A stretch of DNA of 52,506 bases from Gemmatimonadota bacterium (GCA_022820995.1 JAJEEM010000035.1:1-52506), one strand, 5' to 3'; counted from the first letter of the stretch, positions 1 to 8,905 are shown. The notes: generated by a model not told the origin, from the sequence alone. Numbers and translations are program-made.

Positions 1-1
1 C

Positions 2-30
2 TTGAAAAGCGAACGAGACGGGCTTACGCT
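2..30 (+). promoter_or_regulatory. Candidate sigma70-type promoter
   Basis: TTGAAA at 2-7 and TACGCT at 25-30 are separated by 17 bases, a good match to a housekeeping promoter. Transcription would begin near base 37, at the 5' arm of the inverted repeat that follows. It would drive the coiled-coil gene starting at 106. Judged by eye only. Confidence 0.4.
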
Positions 31-35
31 GTGTC

Positions 36-110
36 GGCACCGGTCCTCCTTTTTTGTAGCCGCCATGTTATTGGGGAATAACAAATTAGCGATTACCGGA
101 GGCCGGTGCC
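36..110 (+). promoter_or_regulatory. Structured 5' leader pairing with the ribosome binding site
   Basis: Bases 36-49 (GGCACCGGTCCTCC) are the reverse complement of 98-110 (GGAGGCCGGTGCC) apart from one bulged T. The 3' arm contains the GGAGG Shine-Dalgarno and the GTG start codon at 106. A second perfect hairpin (GTTATT, GGGG loop, AATAAC) lies between the arms at 67-82. If the mRNA starts near base 37, the outer stem would hide the initiation site and the inner hairpin would close the loop. What signal, if any, opens it cannot be seen. Confidence 0.4.
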
Positions 111-690
111 TACTCCATCCTTTGAGAAATCCGGGCTAGCCGATGATGTCTTGGTTCCCCTGTTGATAGCGACCTTTTCGTGGTGGCTTCACCTGATCGG
201 TCGCGACCGCGAAGCGAAGATCCGAGAGGATAGTCAGCAGCAGCAGGCGAACCTGTTGCGCGAACTGCAAGAGGCACAACAACAACACGAGGAGAATCTG
301 CAGAGCCGCACGGAGACGCTGGCAGTAAAGTTGCAAGAAAAAGAACAAGAGCTTGAATTAGCCTTGAAGCGTCAGTACGAGAAATTTCGTAGTCGGCTAG
401 AAGAGCGGCGACAGGGTTGGCAACTCAGGCTACTTAAACGACGTGACAGCATGGCGGCACGGCTGTCGATTGCAGATCACATAGGCGACGTAAACGGTCA
501 CCTGTCAGCGATTGATAGGATCCTCTCAGCAGTACCAACAGAAGAAGTCATGAAGACAGGCCACCGGCGTGACGCAACTGCTGATGAGTCGATCGACGAG
601 TCAGCACTTGTGGGTGCCGAGCCCGTTATCCGGATCCCGAAGAGCTTGAGACATCTGATTTCGATGCCCGAAGATGACGGTGGCCGATAG
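106..690 (+). CDS. Hypothetical coiled-coil protein with N-terminal membrane segment
   Basis: A protein of 194 residues. Residues about 15-32 form one hydrophobic segment, followed by a long Gln/Glu/Lys/Arg-rich stretch (about 35-125) with the heptad look of a coiled coil. The C-terminal third is polar and featureless. This suggests a single-pass anchor with a cytoplasmic coiled coil, but no family was recognised. The GTG start has GGAGG only three bases upstream, within an inverted repeat. The coding sequence has many A/T-ending codons and clearly lower GC than everything downstream, which suggests recent acquisition. Whether it belongs functionally with the next genes is unknown. Confidence 0.6.
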   Translation: MPTPSFEKSGLADDVLVPLLIATFSWWLHLIGRDREAKIREDSQQQQANLLRELQEAQQQHEENLQSRTETLAVKLQEKEQELELALKRQYEKFRSRLEERRQGWQLRLLKRRDSMAARLSIADHIGDVNGHLSAIDRILSAVPTEEVMKTGHRRDATADESIDESALVGAEPVIRIPKSLRHLISMPEDDGGR

Positions 691-921
691 TGGCCACGAA
701 TAAAGCGGAGCGCACGGATCGACGATGGCCGGCAGATTCGTCAGGGTGAGAAGGATGATGTTCCTAGGTGGTGGCGTGACGTGGAAGCGCGGTAGCCACA
801 TGCGCTGCTTGAGCCATGTCCAACCCGCAGAACTAGACGAATTGAGGTGGGGCGCATCTGCGAGGAGGGAGGTTGCTGCCGTAGAACCAAGGCGACACGC
901 GAGCGATAGCAAGGGGGGCGG

Positions 922-1440
922 ATGGTGGGGCAAAGGCGGTACTGGGTGGAAGCGGCGTTGGCAACTGTGATGCTGCTCCAATGTGCGGGGGCTGGAGCGG
1001 GCCACCTGAAGGCTCAGACGGAGACCGAACCGGCAGCTGCCGTCGAGAGGATCGTGGACACGCTGCTCGGTTATCAGACGGGCTACGGCTTTCCGATCGA
1101 GGGCGAGGGGTGGGGATTCGTCGTCGGTCGCTTCGAAAAGGGTGATGAGAAGGCAGTCGAATTCGCGGCCGACGTTGGCGTGACCTATTCGCTCGTCGGA
1201 ATCGGATTGGACGAGGCGGATGTCGACATCCACCTCTTCGGCCCGGAGGGCGCGTTGATTGCCGAGGATGTCCTGGACGACAACGTGCCGGTGGTCAGTT
1301 TCAGGGCTGAATCCCGAGGCACTTACAGGGCCGTGATGTCTGCGGCCGCCGTGAGGGGGGGTAGCTCTTATGCGGGCATGGCCATCCTCCGGCCGCCCGA
1401 CTCCGATGGCAGGCGAGACGGGCAACCGGACCGACGATAG
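922..1440 (+). CDS. Exported protein with PPC-like beta-sandwich domain
   Basis: 172 residues. Residues 1-32 look like a signal peptide: Arg near the N terminus, a hydrophobic core, then small residues. The mature part (about 60-150) has alternating beta strands with an acidic segment reading DEADVDIHLFGPEG, reminiscent of the pre-peptidase C-terminal (PPC) sandwiches of secreted bacterial enzymes. No catalytic motif is visible. The C terminus is charged and disordered. It ends 11 bases before the next gene, so the two are probably co-transcribed. Fold assignment is by resemblance; the 231 bases upstream hold nothing else convincing. Confidence 0.6.
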   Translation: MVGQRRYWVEAALATVMLLQCAGAGAGHLKAQTETEPAAAVERIVDTLLGYQTGYGFPIEGEGWGFVVGRFEKGDEKAVEFAADVGVTYSLVGIGLDEADVDIHLFGPEGALIAEDVLDDNVPVVSFRAESRGTYRAVMSAAAVRGGSSYAGMAILRPPDSDGRRDGQPDRR

Positions 1441-1451
1441 GGGGTGTCCGA

Positions 1452-2627
1452 ATGCCCCAGTTCTTCGCCACGAACCGCGCGCTGGAAAACCTGGGCAGGA
1501 TCCTTGATCCGGACCAGCAGGGCCGTGACCGCCGCCACAAGCTGTCGCGCGGCGGTCACTACTTCGTCGACATGCACAGGTACATGCGCTACTACCTGGG
1601 CACGACGGATGCGGATCGAATGCCCAGGAGAGCCATCGTCTCCGACTCTCCAGTCACGGTCTTCGAGGAGTTCCTTTCCGATGACCGGATCGGGTCCGTG
1701 GTGGTCTGCGTTCACGGATTCAACGTCGAACTTCACGAGGCCTTCACATGGTTCCGCATCCTAACGCACACACTGAAGAACCTGCGCGGAACCGACGGCG
1801 CCGGCATCGGAGATCGAGTCGTCACCTCCCTCGCGGATCTGGCGGACAAGCCCTCCGCTGAGGCGAACAGTCTCACTGCGTTCGTCGGCTTCTCGTGGCC
1901 TTCCGATGGGAAAGTGCTCGCGTACGCGTCCGATCAGAGTGAGGCGATCCGTTCGGCTGCTCCGTTCGGCCACCTGCTCACGCGGTTGAGGATGACGGGC
2001 AAGTCGGTCAATCTCGTCTGCCATTCCATGGGGAACTACGTCGCCTGCCACACGCTGGCTGCGCTCGTCAACAAGCATCTCGTGCCGCCTGTCGCGATGG
2101 GAGATCAGTGGATGCTGGGGCTCTTCGAGCGCCGCGAGACAAGCCATCCGGACGACCGGGAACATGTGAAGCGCCGAGACGACGAGTGGCTGATCGACAA
2201 CTACGTCATGCTCGCCCCGGATGTCGAGCGGCGGCACGTGACGAAATGTCTCGGGGTCGGCGTGGAGACCGAATACGTGGGACAATTCTACTCCGGTCTG
2301 GAGCATCTCGCGCGCCGCATCACCAACGTCTACTCCCGGTTCGACAGAATCCTCAAGATCTCCGACCTGGAGAAGGCGCCGCGCGAGGCGGTGCTGGGGG
2401 TTGGCGACGCCGTCAGCAAGATCTCGCTCGGGCTACTGGATTTCCTTGCTCGCAACCCGGACCAACGCTGGGAGAAGAGGCTCGGCGAGGCGCCGGCCCC
2501 CCGAAACGCGCCCCCCGGATTCCGATCGGTGAACGCAACGGAACTCGCCGACCGGAAGATCGATCACAGCGACCACATCGATTCGAGGCGAGTGGTCAGG
2601 GCTATCGCCGACGCGCTGGAGATCTGA
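1452..2627 (+). CDS. Alpha/beta hydrolase, DUF900-like
   Basis: 391 residues with no signal peptide, so probably cytoplasmic. The region 80-210 has alpha/beta-hydrolase features: strand plus oxyanion motif VVVCVHGFN (His88), and a nucleophile elbow CHSMGN with Ser192 as likely nucleophile (GxSxG variant with Cys-His first). A later Asp (MLAPDVERR) and His would complete a Ser-Asp-His triad. The HGFN plus HSMGN pair resembles the DUF900/esterase group of uncharacterised hydrolases. Substrate unknown. It sits between an exported PPC-like protein and a lipoprotein zinc peptidase, all on the same strand with short gaps. Confidence 0.7.
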   Translation: MPQFFATNRALENLGRILDPDQQGRDRRHKLSRGGHYFVDMHRYMRYYLGTTDADRMPRRAIVSDSPVTVFEEFLSDDRIGSVVVCVHGFNVELHEAFTWFRILTHTLKNLRGTDGAGIGDRVVTSLADLADKPSAEANSLTAFVGFSWPSDGKVLAYASDQSEAIRSAAPFGHLLTRLRMTGKSVNLVCHSMGNYVACHTLAALVNKHLVPPVAMGDQWMLGLFERRETSHPDDREHVKRRDDEWLIDNYVMLAPDVERRHVTKCLGVGVETEYVGQFYSGLEHLARRITNVYSRFDRILKISDLEKAPREAVLGVGDAVSKISLGLLDFLARNPDQRWEKRLGEAPAPRNAPPGFRSVNATELADRKIDHSDHIDSRRVVRAIADALEI

Positions 2628-2695
2628 GGCGGGCTGCGTCAGATCCGGGGCGCTCGGTTGGCGCCGCCACCGGGACGGGAAGAAGGGGTAAGGGC

Positions 2696-4480
2696 ATGAC
2701 CGGGATCAACAAGTTCAGCGTCTTGGCAGTGCTCGTCGTGGTTTCGTGTGGCGAAGGTGCGCCGGACCCCGCCTCGCCTTCGGGGCCGGACGCTCCGAGA
2801 CCCGCGACGGTCGCGCTCTCGCCGGAGGCCGTACAGTTGACCGTTCAGGGTGGGACGGCCCGCCTGACGGCAAGCGTGCTCGACCAGAACGGGCGTTCCT
2901 TGGCGGGAGCCGATCTCACATGGTCCTCGAGCGACACGTCCGTGGTGCGGGTGGACGGTTCGGGTCTCGTGACGGCCGTTGGAGACGGCAGCGCGACGGT
3001 ATCCGCGCAGGCGGGACCGGTCGTCGGGTCCGCCGAAGCAACGGTGCGGGTCATGGCCTACCTGACGCAGGTCGTCCAGTCTCGGAGGGCCGCCGTGCCG
3101 CTGGTTGCCGGGCGTGATGCCCTCCTCCGCGTCTTCGTCACCGCGGAACGCAGCACGAGTGCCGGGCGGCCCCCCGTTCGCGCCAGGTTCTTTGTTGGCG
3201 GTGCTCAGGCGCATGAGATCATCATTCCGGCCGGCAGCGCCGCGGTTCCGACCGAGATCGAGGAGGGCGACTTCCCGGTGTCGGCCAATGCCACGATCCC
3301 CGGCGAGGTCGTCCGGCCGGGGCTTGAAGTGGTGATCGAGATCGACCCCGACGGGACGCTGGAGCCCGGCCTGCTGACTGCGAAGCGAATCCCCGAGACG
3401 GGTCGCGCGACTGTAGAGGTGCACGACGTGCCTGGTCTGGACCTCACCTTGATTCCGTTCCTCCGGAGCGCCGAACCCGATTCCGCGATTCTGGACATCG
3501 TCCGAGGGATGGCGGCGGACCCCGAGAACCATGAACAGCTCTGGGAAACCCGAACGCTCATGCCCATCGGGAGTCTTGACGTAACGGCTCACGATCCCGT
3601 GGTGGTTTCCAGCAACAACGCGTACGGGCTGCTCAGGGAGACTTCGGCGATCAGGGTCATGGAGAGTGGCCGCGGCTTCTACATGGGGATGATGTCGGGG
3701 AGATTGGGCGGCGTCGCGGGCGGGGGGCTGGCGGACCTGGGTGGCAGGACGAGCGTCGCCGTGCCTCAGGCCATGGCGCACGAACTTGGACACAACTTCC
3801 ACCTGGGTCACGCACCCTGTGGCAGCGCCGATCCGGACCCATCGTACCCATACGGCGATGGGTCGATCGGAGCGTGGGGCTACGCTTTTCGGGAGGGCGG
3901 ATCGCTGATCCCGCCCCCCACGGCCGACCTGATGTCCTATTGCTCGCCGAGGTGGATCAGCGACTACTCGTTCGCCAAGGCGCTTCGCTACAGGCGGTCC
4001 GTCGGAGCGGATGCGAACGCAGCCCCGGCTCAGGTTCTCCTTCTGTGGGGCGGGGTGGACGGCGCGGGCGACCCGTTTCTCGATCCCTCGTTCGTGGTGG
4101 AGGCCGCACCCGTGCTGCCGCAGGCGCCCGGCGAATACGAAATCAGCGGGCACGGTGACGGAGGAGACGAGTTGTTCTCGCTGAGCTTCCGGATGTCTCA
4201 GGTAGCCGATGGAGCTGGAGACAAGGATTTCGTCTTCGCGCTTCCGGTGGGGGCGGAAGTGATCGACAACCTCGCGAAGATCACGCTCGCAGGCCCGGCC
4301 GGGTCGGCCGTGCTGGATCGTGACACGGACCGTCCGATGGCGATCCTGCGCGACGGAACCGGCCAGGTACGCGGCATTCTTCGGAATCCGGTTGCAGGGT
4401 TCACCGCAAGCGACGGCGGAGCGCTGATGTCGGAACCGGGGATCGAAGTGCTGCTCAGCCGAGGAATTCCCGAGCGATAA
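2696..4480 (+). CDS. Lipoprotein zinc metallopeptidase with Big_2-type Ig domain
   Basis: The reading frame is open much further upstream, but ATG 2696 is preferred: it has a GAAGAAGGGG-type ribosome site just upstream and opens on a lipoprotein signal with lipobox VVSC. That gives 594 residues. After the signal comes a bacterial Ig-like group 2 domain (about 36-115), including TWSSSDTSVVRV and GLVTAVGDGSATV. A central domain carries HELGHNFHLGH (362-372), a metzincin-like HExxHxxxxxH zinc site with Glu363 as general base. A Met-turn candidate is the DLMSYCS segment further on. The C terminus is beta-rich. Likely a surface protease; substrate unknown. Confidence 0.75.
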   Translation: MTGINKFSVLAVLVVVSCGEGAPDPASPSGPDAPRPATVALSPEAVQLTVQGGTARLTASVLDQNGRSLAGADLTWSSSDTSVVRVDGSGLVTAVGDGSATVSAQAGPVVGSAEATVRVMAYLTQVVQSRRAAVPLVAGRDALLRVFVTAERSTSAGRPPVRARFFVGGAQAHEIIIPAGSAAVPTEIEEGDFPVSANATIPGEVVRPGLEVVIEIDPDGTLEPGLLTAKRIPETGRATVEVHDVPGLDLTLIPFLRSAEPDSAILDIVRGMAADPENHEQLWETRTLMPIGSLDVTAHDPVVVSSNNAYGLLRETSAIRVMESGRGFYMGMMSGRLGGVAGGGLADLGGRTSVAVPQAMAHELGHNFHLGHAPCGSADPDPSYPYGDGSIGAWGYAFREGGSLIPPPTADLMSYCSPRWISDYSFAKALRYRRSVGADANAAPAQVLLLWGGVDGAGDPFLDPSFVVEAAPVLPQAPGEYEISGHGDGGDELFSLSFRMSQVADGAGDKDFVFALPVGAEVIDNLAKITLAGPAGSAVLDRDTDRPMAILRDGTGQVRGILRNPVAGFTASDGGALMSEPGIEVLLSRGIPER

Positions 4481-4689
4481 GGCCGACGCCCCCCTCCGGA
4501 CGCGCCGTCCCGGATCGGCGGAGGCGGCGCGTCTCCACGGGCGTTCACGCGACATGCGAGGTGTGCCTGCACGTCCGATTCTTCCTAGTGTACGGACTCC
4601 TGCTGTACCTGCCGCCGGCCCGCCGAATCGCGGGAGGTCGAGACCAGGGGAGGAACGGAGGGTCCTGTGAACTCTGATGGGCGCTGGCC

Positions 4690-5901
4690 ATGAAGACCAC
4701 GAATCTGCGGCTGATGGGACGACGGACGTTCCTCGGAGCCGCCGCCGGATTCGCCCTCGGAGCCGCAGGTGCCGGGGCCACCGGTGTCGCGGCCATGGGT
4801 GTGGCGGGCCGCGGTCGGATCGGCGGGCCGGGGCGAGGGCAGCCCGATCTGTTCGTCGTCAACATGCTCGGCGGGATCCGGAACCCCAACCGCCGGGGTT
4901 CGAGAGGTCCTCTCGGCGGCGACCCCCCGGACGCGCCGCTCACGCTGGACGAACGGGCGCTCTCCGACGCCCTCGACTCCGGGACGGCCGCCGTCAACAC
5001 GACGATCGGCTACGTGGCCGGCCCGCAGGATCCGTTCGAGTACTCCGTGGCCGAGGTCGCGCGCTGGAACCGGATCATCCGGAACCATCCGGAGGCGCTC
5101 CTCAAGGTTAGGTCGGCGAACGACATCGAGCGAGCGGCGCGCGAAGACCGGGTGGGCGTCATCCAGGGCTTCCAGAACGGGGCGATGATGGGGGACGACG
5201 CGGGCCGCGTCGGCACCTTCGCGGGCCTCGGCATAAAAATTATTCAGCTCACCTACAACGGCCCGAACCAACTCGGGCACGGCTCGATGGTGCCGGAAAA
5301 CGGCGGCCTCACCGACTTCGGGCGGGACGTCGTCGCCGGACTCAACGCGACGCGGACGCTCGTGGACCTCAGCCACAGCGGCGAGCAGACGTGCCTGGAC
5401 GGGATCGACGCTTCCAGCGCGCCGGTCGCGATCACGCACACCGGCTGCCGCGCAGTGACGAACCTTCCCCGCAACAAGACGGACCGGGAGTTGCGGCTCG
5501 TCGCCGCGGGCGGCGGGATCGTCGGCATCTACTTCATGCCCTTCCTCGCGGCCGACGGCATGGCCGTGGCGGAGGATGTGGTGCGGCACATCGAGCACGC
5601 GGTGCAGGTGTGCGGCGAGGAGCACGTCGGTATCGGCACCGATGGCGGGACGACGGCCGTGGACGATCTCGAGGCGGCGTACGAGGCGGCGCGCCGGGAG
5701 GTGGAGGCGCGGCGCAGAGCAGGGATCAGCGCGGCGGGCGAGCGTCCCGGCGTCGTCCCCTTCATCCCCGACCTTCAGGGCCCGGACCAGTTCCGGAAGC
5801 TGGCCGGCATGCTGGCGGCGCGCGGGCACTCCTCGGAGCGGATCGAGCGGATCCTGGGACTGAACGCGCTGCGCGTCATGCGCGACGTGTGGGGAGAATG
5901 A
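4690..5901 (+). CDS. Membrane dipeptidase (peptidase M19) family protein, atypical metal site
   Basis: 403 residues. GRRTFLGAAAGF at residues 10-21 is a twin-arginine export signal. M19 signatures are present: DLSHSG (His229), AITHTG (His250) and GIGTDGG (Asp318), plus LTYNGPNQLG. The family's usual HxD near the N terminus is absent: the aligned strand reads VVNMLGGIRN (Asn58 onward). The usual bridging Glu of the EGG motif is replaced by the VIQGFQNG segment (about 157-164). This GFQ variety exists among M19 homologues, so a different metal requirement or substrate is likely. The stop overlaps the next start (ATGA), so the pair is translationally coupled. Confidence 0.8.
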   Translation: MKTTNLRLMGRRTFLGAAAGFALGAAGAGATGVAAMGVAGRGRIGGPGRGQPDLFVVNMLGGIRNPNRRGSRGPLGGDPPDAPLTLDERALSDALDSGTAAVNTTIGYVAGPQDPFEYSVAEVARWNRIIRNHPEALLKVRSANDIERAAREDRVGVIQGFQNGAMMGDDAGRVGTFAGLGIKIIQLTYNGPNQLGHGSMVPENGGLTDFGRDVVAGLNATRTLVDLSHSGEQTCLDGIDASSAPVAITHTGCRAVTNLPRNKTDRELRLVAAGGGIVGIYFMPFLAADGMAVAEDVVRHIEHAVQVCGEEHVGIGTDGGTTAVDDLEAAYEAARREVEARRRAGISAAGERPGVVPFIPDLQGPDQFRKLAGMLAARGHSSERIERILGLNALRVMRDVWGE

Positions 5902-7391
5902 TGATGTCGAGAACGGGCGCCGGTGGGCGTCTCGCGGCGGAGGCGCCACCCGCGGCGACGGCGGCGCTGGCGGTGCTGGCGGCGCTCTCCACGCTGAGCG
6001 CTCCCGTCGCCGGCCAGTCGCGGAGCGGGGAACCGCCCCGGAATCCGAACGCGGACTCCGAGACGACCATCTACGAAGGGGTTTCGGTGCTGGACGGCAC
6101 CGGCGCCCCACTCCTGCCGGACATGTCCATCGTGGTCCGCGACGGACGGATCGCCGCGGTCGACCGCACGGACGGACTATCCCCCGAAGACTGGCCCGAG
6201 GCAGAGATCGAGGACGCGCGGGGGCTTTACGTCATCCCCGGACTCATCGAGAGCCACACGCATCTGGCCACGCGCGCGGACCGCGCGGCGGCCGAGTTCG
6301 AACTCAACCGCTTCATCTACGGCGGCGTGACGACGGTGCGGGACATGGCGGGCGACGTGCGGGCCCTCGCGGAACTCCAGCGCGCGGCGCTCGTCGGTGA
6401 GATCCCCGCGCCCGACATCCACTATGCCGCGCTGGTCGCGGGAGAATCGTTCTTCGTCGATCCGCGCACGCGATCCTCGTCCATGGGAGAGGTGCCCGGG
6501 CGCGTACCCTGGCTGCAGATCGTCGACGACGAGACCGACCTGACGGAGACGATCGCGCTGGCCCGAGGCACCTGGGCGACGGGGCTCAAGACCTATGCCT
6601 CGATCGAAGGTCCCCTCCTGGCCCGGATCGCGGCGGAGGCGCGGCGCCAGGGGATCCCGGTCTGGTCGCATACGCACGTGGGCCCGGCCCTCCCGATGGA
6701 CGTCGCGGGGGCGGGCGTCACGTCGATGTCCCACGTGTGCAGTCTGGCGAGCGCCGCGATTCCGGACGACGTGATGGCGGAGGCGCTGGCGGGCCGCCGC
6801 TCCGGCATGGTCGACGTGGATCTCGACGATCCCCGCATCGACGCGGTCCTCGAGGAGATGAGGCGTCAGGGCACGGTTCTCGACGCGACGCTGAAGGTGG
6901 GTTTCTTCCGCGAGGAGCGGATGGCCGTGCTAGCCCGGGACAGCCTCGGCCCACCCCCGGATGCTCCGCCTCCGCCTCCCGATCCGCGCCGCCGCGGCGT
7001 CCGGGCGCAGTGCAGCCCCGAACAGGGGGTCGAACTGACCCGCCGAGCCTGGCGGGCCGGCGTCCCGATCGCGGCCGGCACCGACGCGCCGCCCGCCCCG
7101 GGCTCCGAGTGGCCGGCTCTGTACGACGAACTGGCCTACTTCAGCAAGCGCGTCGGCATGCCCATGGTCGACGTGGTCCGGGCCGCGACGAGCCACGGCG
7201 CGCTGGCGCTCGGCCTCGCGGAGGAGATCGGGACGGTCGAGGAAGGGAAGTACGCCAACCTCGTCTTCCTGGAGGACGATCCCAGCGCGGGCGTCGAGAA
7301 CCTCAAGTCCGTACTCTTCACGCTGAAGCGCGGCCGCCGCTTCGACCGCCAGGACTTCGAACTCGGCACGCCGCCGTCACGTCGCCCCTAA
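5898..7391 (+). CDS. Exported amidohydrolase family protein
   Basis: Start taken at ATG 5898, which overlaps the previous stop; two further ATG codons follow directly. The 497-residue protein begins with a Sec-type signal ending near PVAGQS. It then has the composite amidohydrolase layout: a small beta domain (YEGVSVLDGTG), the metal motif HTH (120-122) in PGLIESHTH, a later SHTH, and GTDAPP holding the catalytic Asp near the C terminus. The last segment (EEGKYANLVFLEDDP) is the typical C-terminal beta part. It resembles imidazolonepropionase-like or prolidase-like periplasmic amidohydrolases; the exact amide substrate cannot be read. Coupled to the M19-like gene, suggesting periplasmic peptide processing. 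Confidence 0.8.
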   Translation: MMMSRTGAGGRLAAEAPPAATAALAVLAALSTLSAPVAGQSRSGEPPRNPNADSETTIYEGVSVLDGTGAPLLPDMSIVVRDGRIAAVDRTDGLSPEDWPEAEIEDARGLYVIPGLIESHTHLATRADRAAAEFELNRFIYGGVTTVRDMAGDVRALAELQRAALVGEIPAPDIHYAALVAGESFFVDPRTRSSSMGEVPGRVPWLQIVDDETDLTETIALARGTWATGLKTYASIEGPLLARIAAEARRQGIPVWSHTHVGPALPMDVAGAGVTSMSHVCSLASAAIPDDVMAEALAGRRSGMVDVDLDDPRIDAVLEEMRRQGTVLDATLKVGFFREERMAVLARDSLGPPPDAPPPPPDPRRRGVRAQCSPEQGVELTRRAWRAGVPIAAGTDAPPAPGSEWPALYDELAYFSKRVGMPMVDVVRAATSHGALALGLAEEIGTVEEGKYANLVFLEDDPSAGVENLKSVLFTLKRGRRFDRQDFELGTPPSRRP

Positions 7392-7425
7392 CGGAGGCGA
7401 CCTGATCGTCAGCGGGAGCCTCGCC

Positions 7426-8619
7426 ATGTCCGACGCATTGTTTCCATCCACGAAGCCACGAGGGTTGCGCGGGCCCGTCTCGCGGATCGCCGTCCCTCTG
7501 TGCGCGACCGTTCTGCTCGCAGCCGCAGCCTGCACCGGCGGCGAGGTCCCGGCGCCGGCGGCCGATGTCCCCACTTTCGAAGGGACGGTGAATCTCGAGA
7601 TCGGGGAAATCGAGGGAGACGAGCCCTACCTCTTCAGTAACGTGTTCGGGGTCGCGGCGGATCCGGCGGGGCGGATTCTCGTCGCCGACGGCCCGGCGCA
7701 CGAGGTGCGCGTCTTCGCTCCCGATGGGGAGTTTCTCTTCCGCCTCGGCGGGGAAGGGGATGGCCCCGGCGAATTCAGGAGGCCATTCCATGTCGGCTTC
7801 TCTCCCGATGGCGAGCTGTGGGTGGGCCAGCAGCCACGCTACACGGTGTTCGAACTGGAAGACGCCGGCGCCCGCTACCTTCGCACCGTGCGGCGCCCCT
7901 TCCCGGGGCAGATGGGCGGCCACCCCGTCGTCTTCGACGCCGAGGGACGGTTCGTCGACGTGGGAATGCTCCCGGATGCGGAGGGACGGTTCGTCGAAGC
8001 GCGCATCCGTATGAATCCCGACGGGCGCCAGGACACGGTTCAGGTGGACGAACCTGCCGCCGCAGCGGAAGGGCGAGCGACCTTGGAGTTTACGCGGAAC
8101 GGCCTTCCGGGTCTCCTGTACTTCTATCAGCCGTATGGACCCGAGTGGCTGCAGGCGTACGGTCCCGGCGGCGTGTGGGCGAGCGCCGTGAGTTCGTCGT
8201 ACGTCATCGAACTTCACGGTCCCGACGGCACGGTCATGCAGCTTGTCGGGCCGTCCGATCCCGGCCCGCCCCTGACCTCCGACGAAGCGGAATACGCCCG
8301 GGAGCGTCTGGACGCAGATGTGGAACGGGGCGATCTGGACGCACCGCTGTTCGACGTTCCGGAGCGAAAGCCGCCGTTGGCCGAGCTGTTCTTCGACCAG
8401 CGGGGTCGACTGTGGGTCCAGAAGACGGCGGCGGGCGGGGCTGACACGATCGAGGCGGACGTCTACGAGGGGACAACGCTCGTGGCGAGATACCGCTGGC
8501 CGAGGCGCGTGCGGGCAGGGCGGTCGCCTTGGGTCACGGAAACGGCGCTCTACGGCACCACCAGGGACGAACTCGACGTCCAGCGCGTCGCCCGCGTGAG
8601 TTTCGAACCGAGCCCGTAA
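7426..8619 (+). CDS. Six-bladed beta-propeller (NHL-like) lipoprotein
   Basis: 397 residues. The N terminus has a long charged n-region, a hydrophobic stretch and lipobox AAAC, so it is probably a lipoprotein. The mature part is built of repeated blades with the pattern DPAGRILVADG / VRVFAPDGEFLFRLGG / FSPDGELWVG, typical of 6-bladed beta-propeller proteins that are common in Bacteroidota and Gemmatimonadota-like genomes. No catalytic motif is visible; a binding or scaffolding role is likely. It lies 34 bases after the amidohydrolase, within the peptide and amino-acid run. Confidence 0.75.
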   Translation: MSDALFPSTKPRGLRGPVSRIAVPLCATVLLAAAACTGGEVPAPAADVPTFEGTVNLEIGEIEGDEPYLFSNVFGVAADPAGRILVADGPAHEVRVFAPDGEFLFRLGGEGDGPGEFRRPFHVGFSPDGELWVGQQPRYTVFELEDAGARYLRTVRRPFPGQMGGHPVVFDAEGRFVDVGMLPDAEGRFVEARIRMNPDGRQDTVQVDEPAAAAEGRATLEFTRNGLPGLLYFYQPYGPEWLQAYGPGGVWASAVSSSYVIELHGPDGTVMQLVGPSDPGPPLTSDEAEYARERLDADVERGDLDAPLFDVPERKPPLAELFFDQRGRLWVQKTAAGGADTIEADVYEGTTLVARYRWPRRVRAGRSPWVTETALYGTTRDELDVQRVARVSFEPSP

Positions 8620-8725
8620 CGCGAAACCAATCCTCGCAGGCGTATTGCTTCCGCTTCGTTCCCCCACAGCCCGTGTTCCCTTACGCTGTGTATCGCATTC
8701 ACAGCGCTTGTGAGGGGAGTACTTG

Positions 8726-8905
8726 ATGGATCTTGGCACTGAGGACAGGGCCTCGGCGGGACGTGACTCGCAGGTCGTGGAGACGTCCCGCGAGCGCAGC
8801 CGCAGGATCCGCGAGGAACTGCTTGAGGACATTCGCGCAACGAGCGGCGGATTCCGGGCGTCCGAGAACATCTCCCGCGACGAACTCTACGAACGCCGTC
8901 AATGA
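8726..8905 (+). CDS. Small hypothetical protein upstream of the symporter
   Basis: 59 residues from ATG 8726, preceded by GAGGGGAG at a workable distance. The product is very polar and mostly helical (SRERSRRIREELLEDI), ending ISRDELYERRQ. That tail loosely resembles type II antitoxin ends, but no toxin adjoins it and the match is weak. Its stop overlaps the start of the DAACS symporter (ATGA), so it may simply couple translation of that gene. The 106 bases before it hold no clear promoter. Confidence 0.45.
   Translation: MDLGTEDRASAGRDSQVVETSRERSRRIREELLEDIRATSGGFRASENISRDELYERRQ

Noticed and set aside
23..34. Twelve-base CTTACGCTGTGT shared with 8680-8691
   Set aside because: A repeat of this length is expected by chance in 52 kb, and the second copy lacks a matching -35 box.
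725..970. 81-codon plus-strand frame before the PPC-like gene
   Set aside because: Overlaps a better supported gene in another frame and has no signal or domain.
2639..4555. Long minus-strand open frame opposite the lipoprotein peptidase
   Set aside because: GC-rich shadow frame; Arg/His/Gly/Pro-rich product without motifs, while the plus strand has a signal, Ig domain and HELGH site.
4585..6111. 508-codon minus-strand frame opposite the M19-like and amidohydrolase genes
   Set aside because: No recognisable domain; spans two well-supported genes on the other strand.
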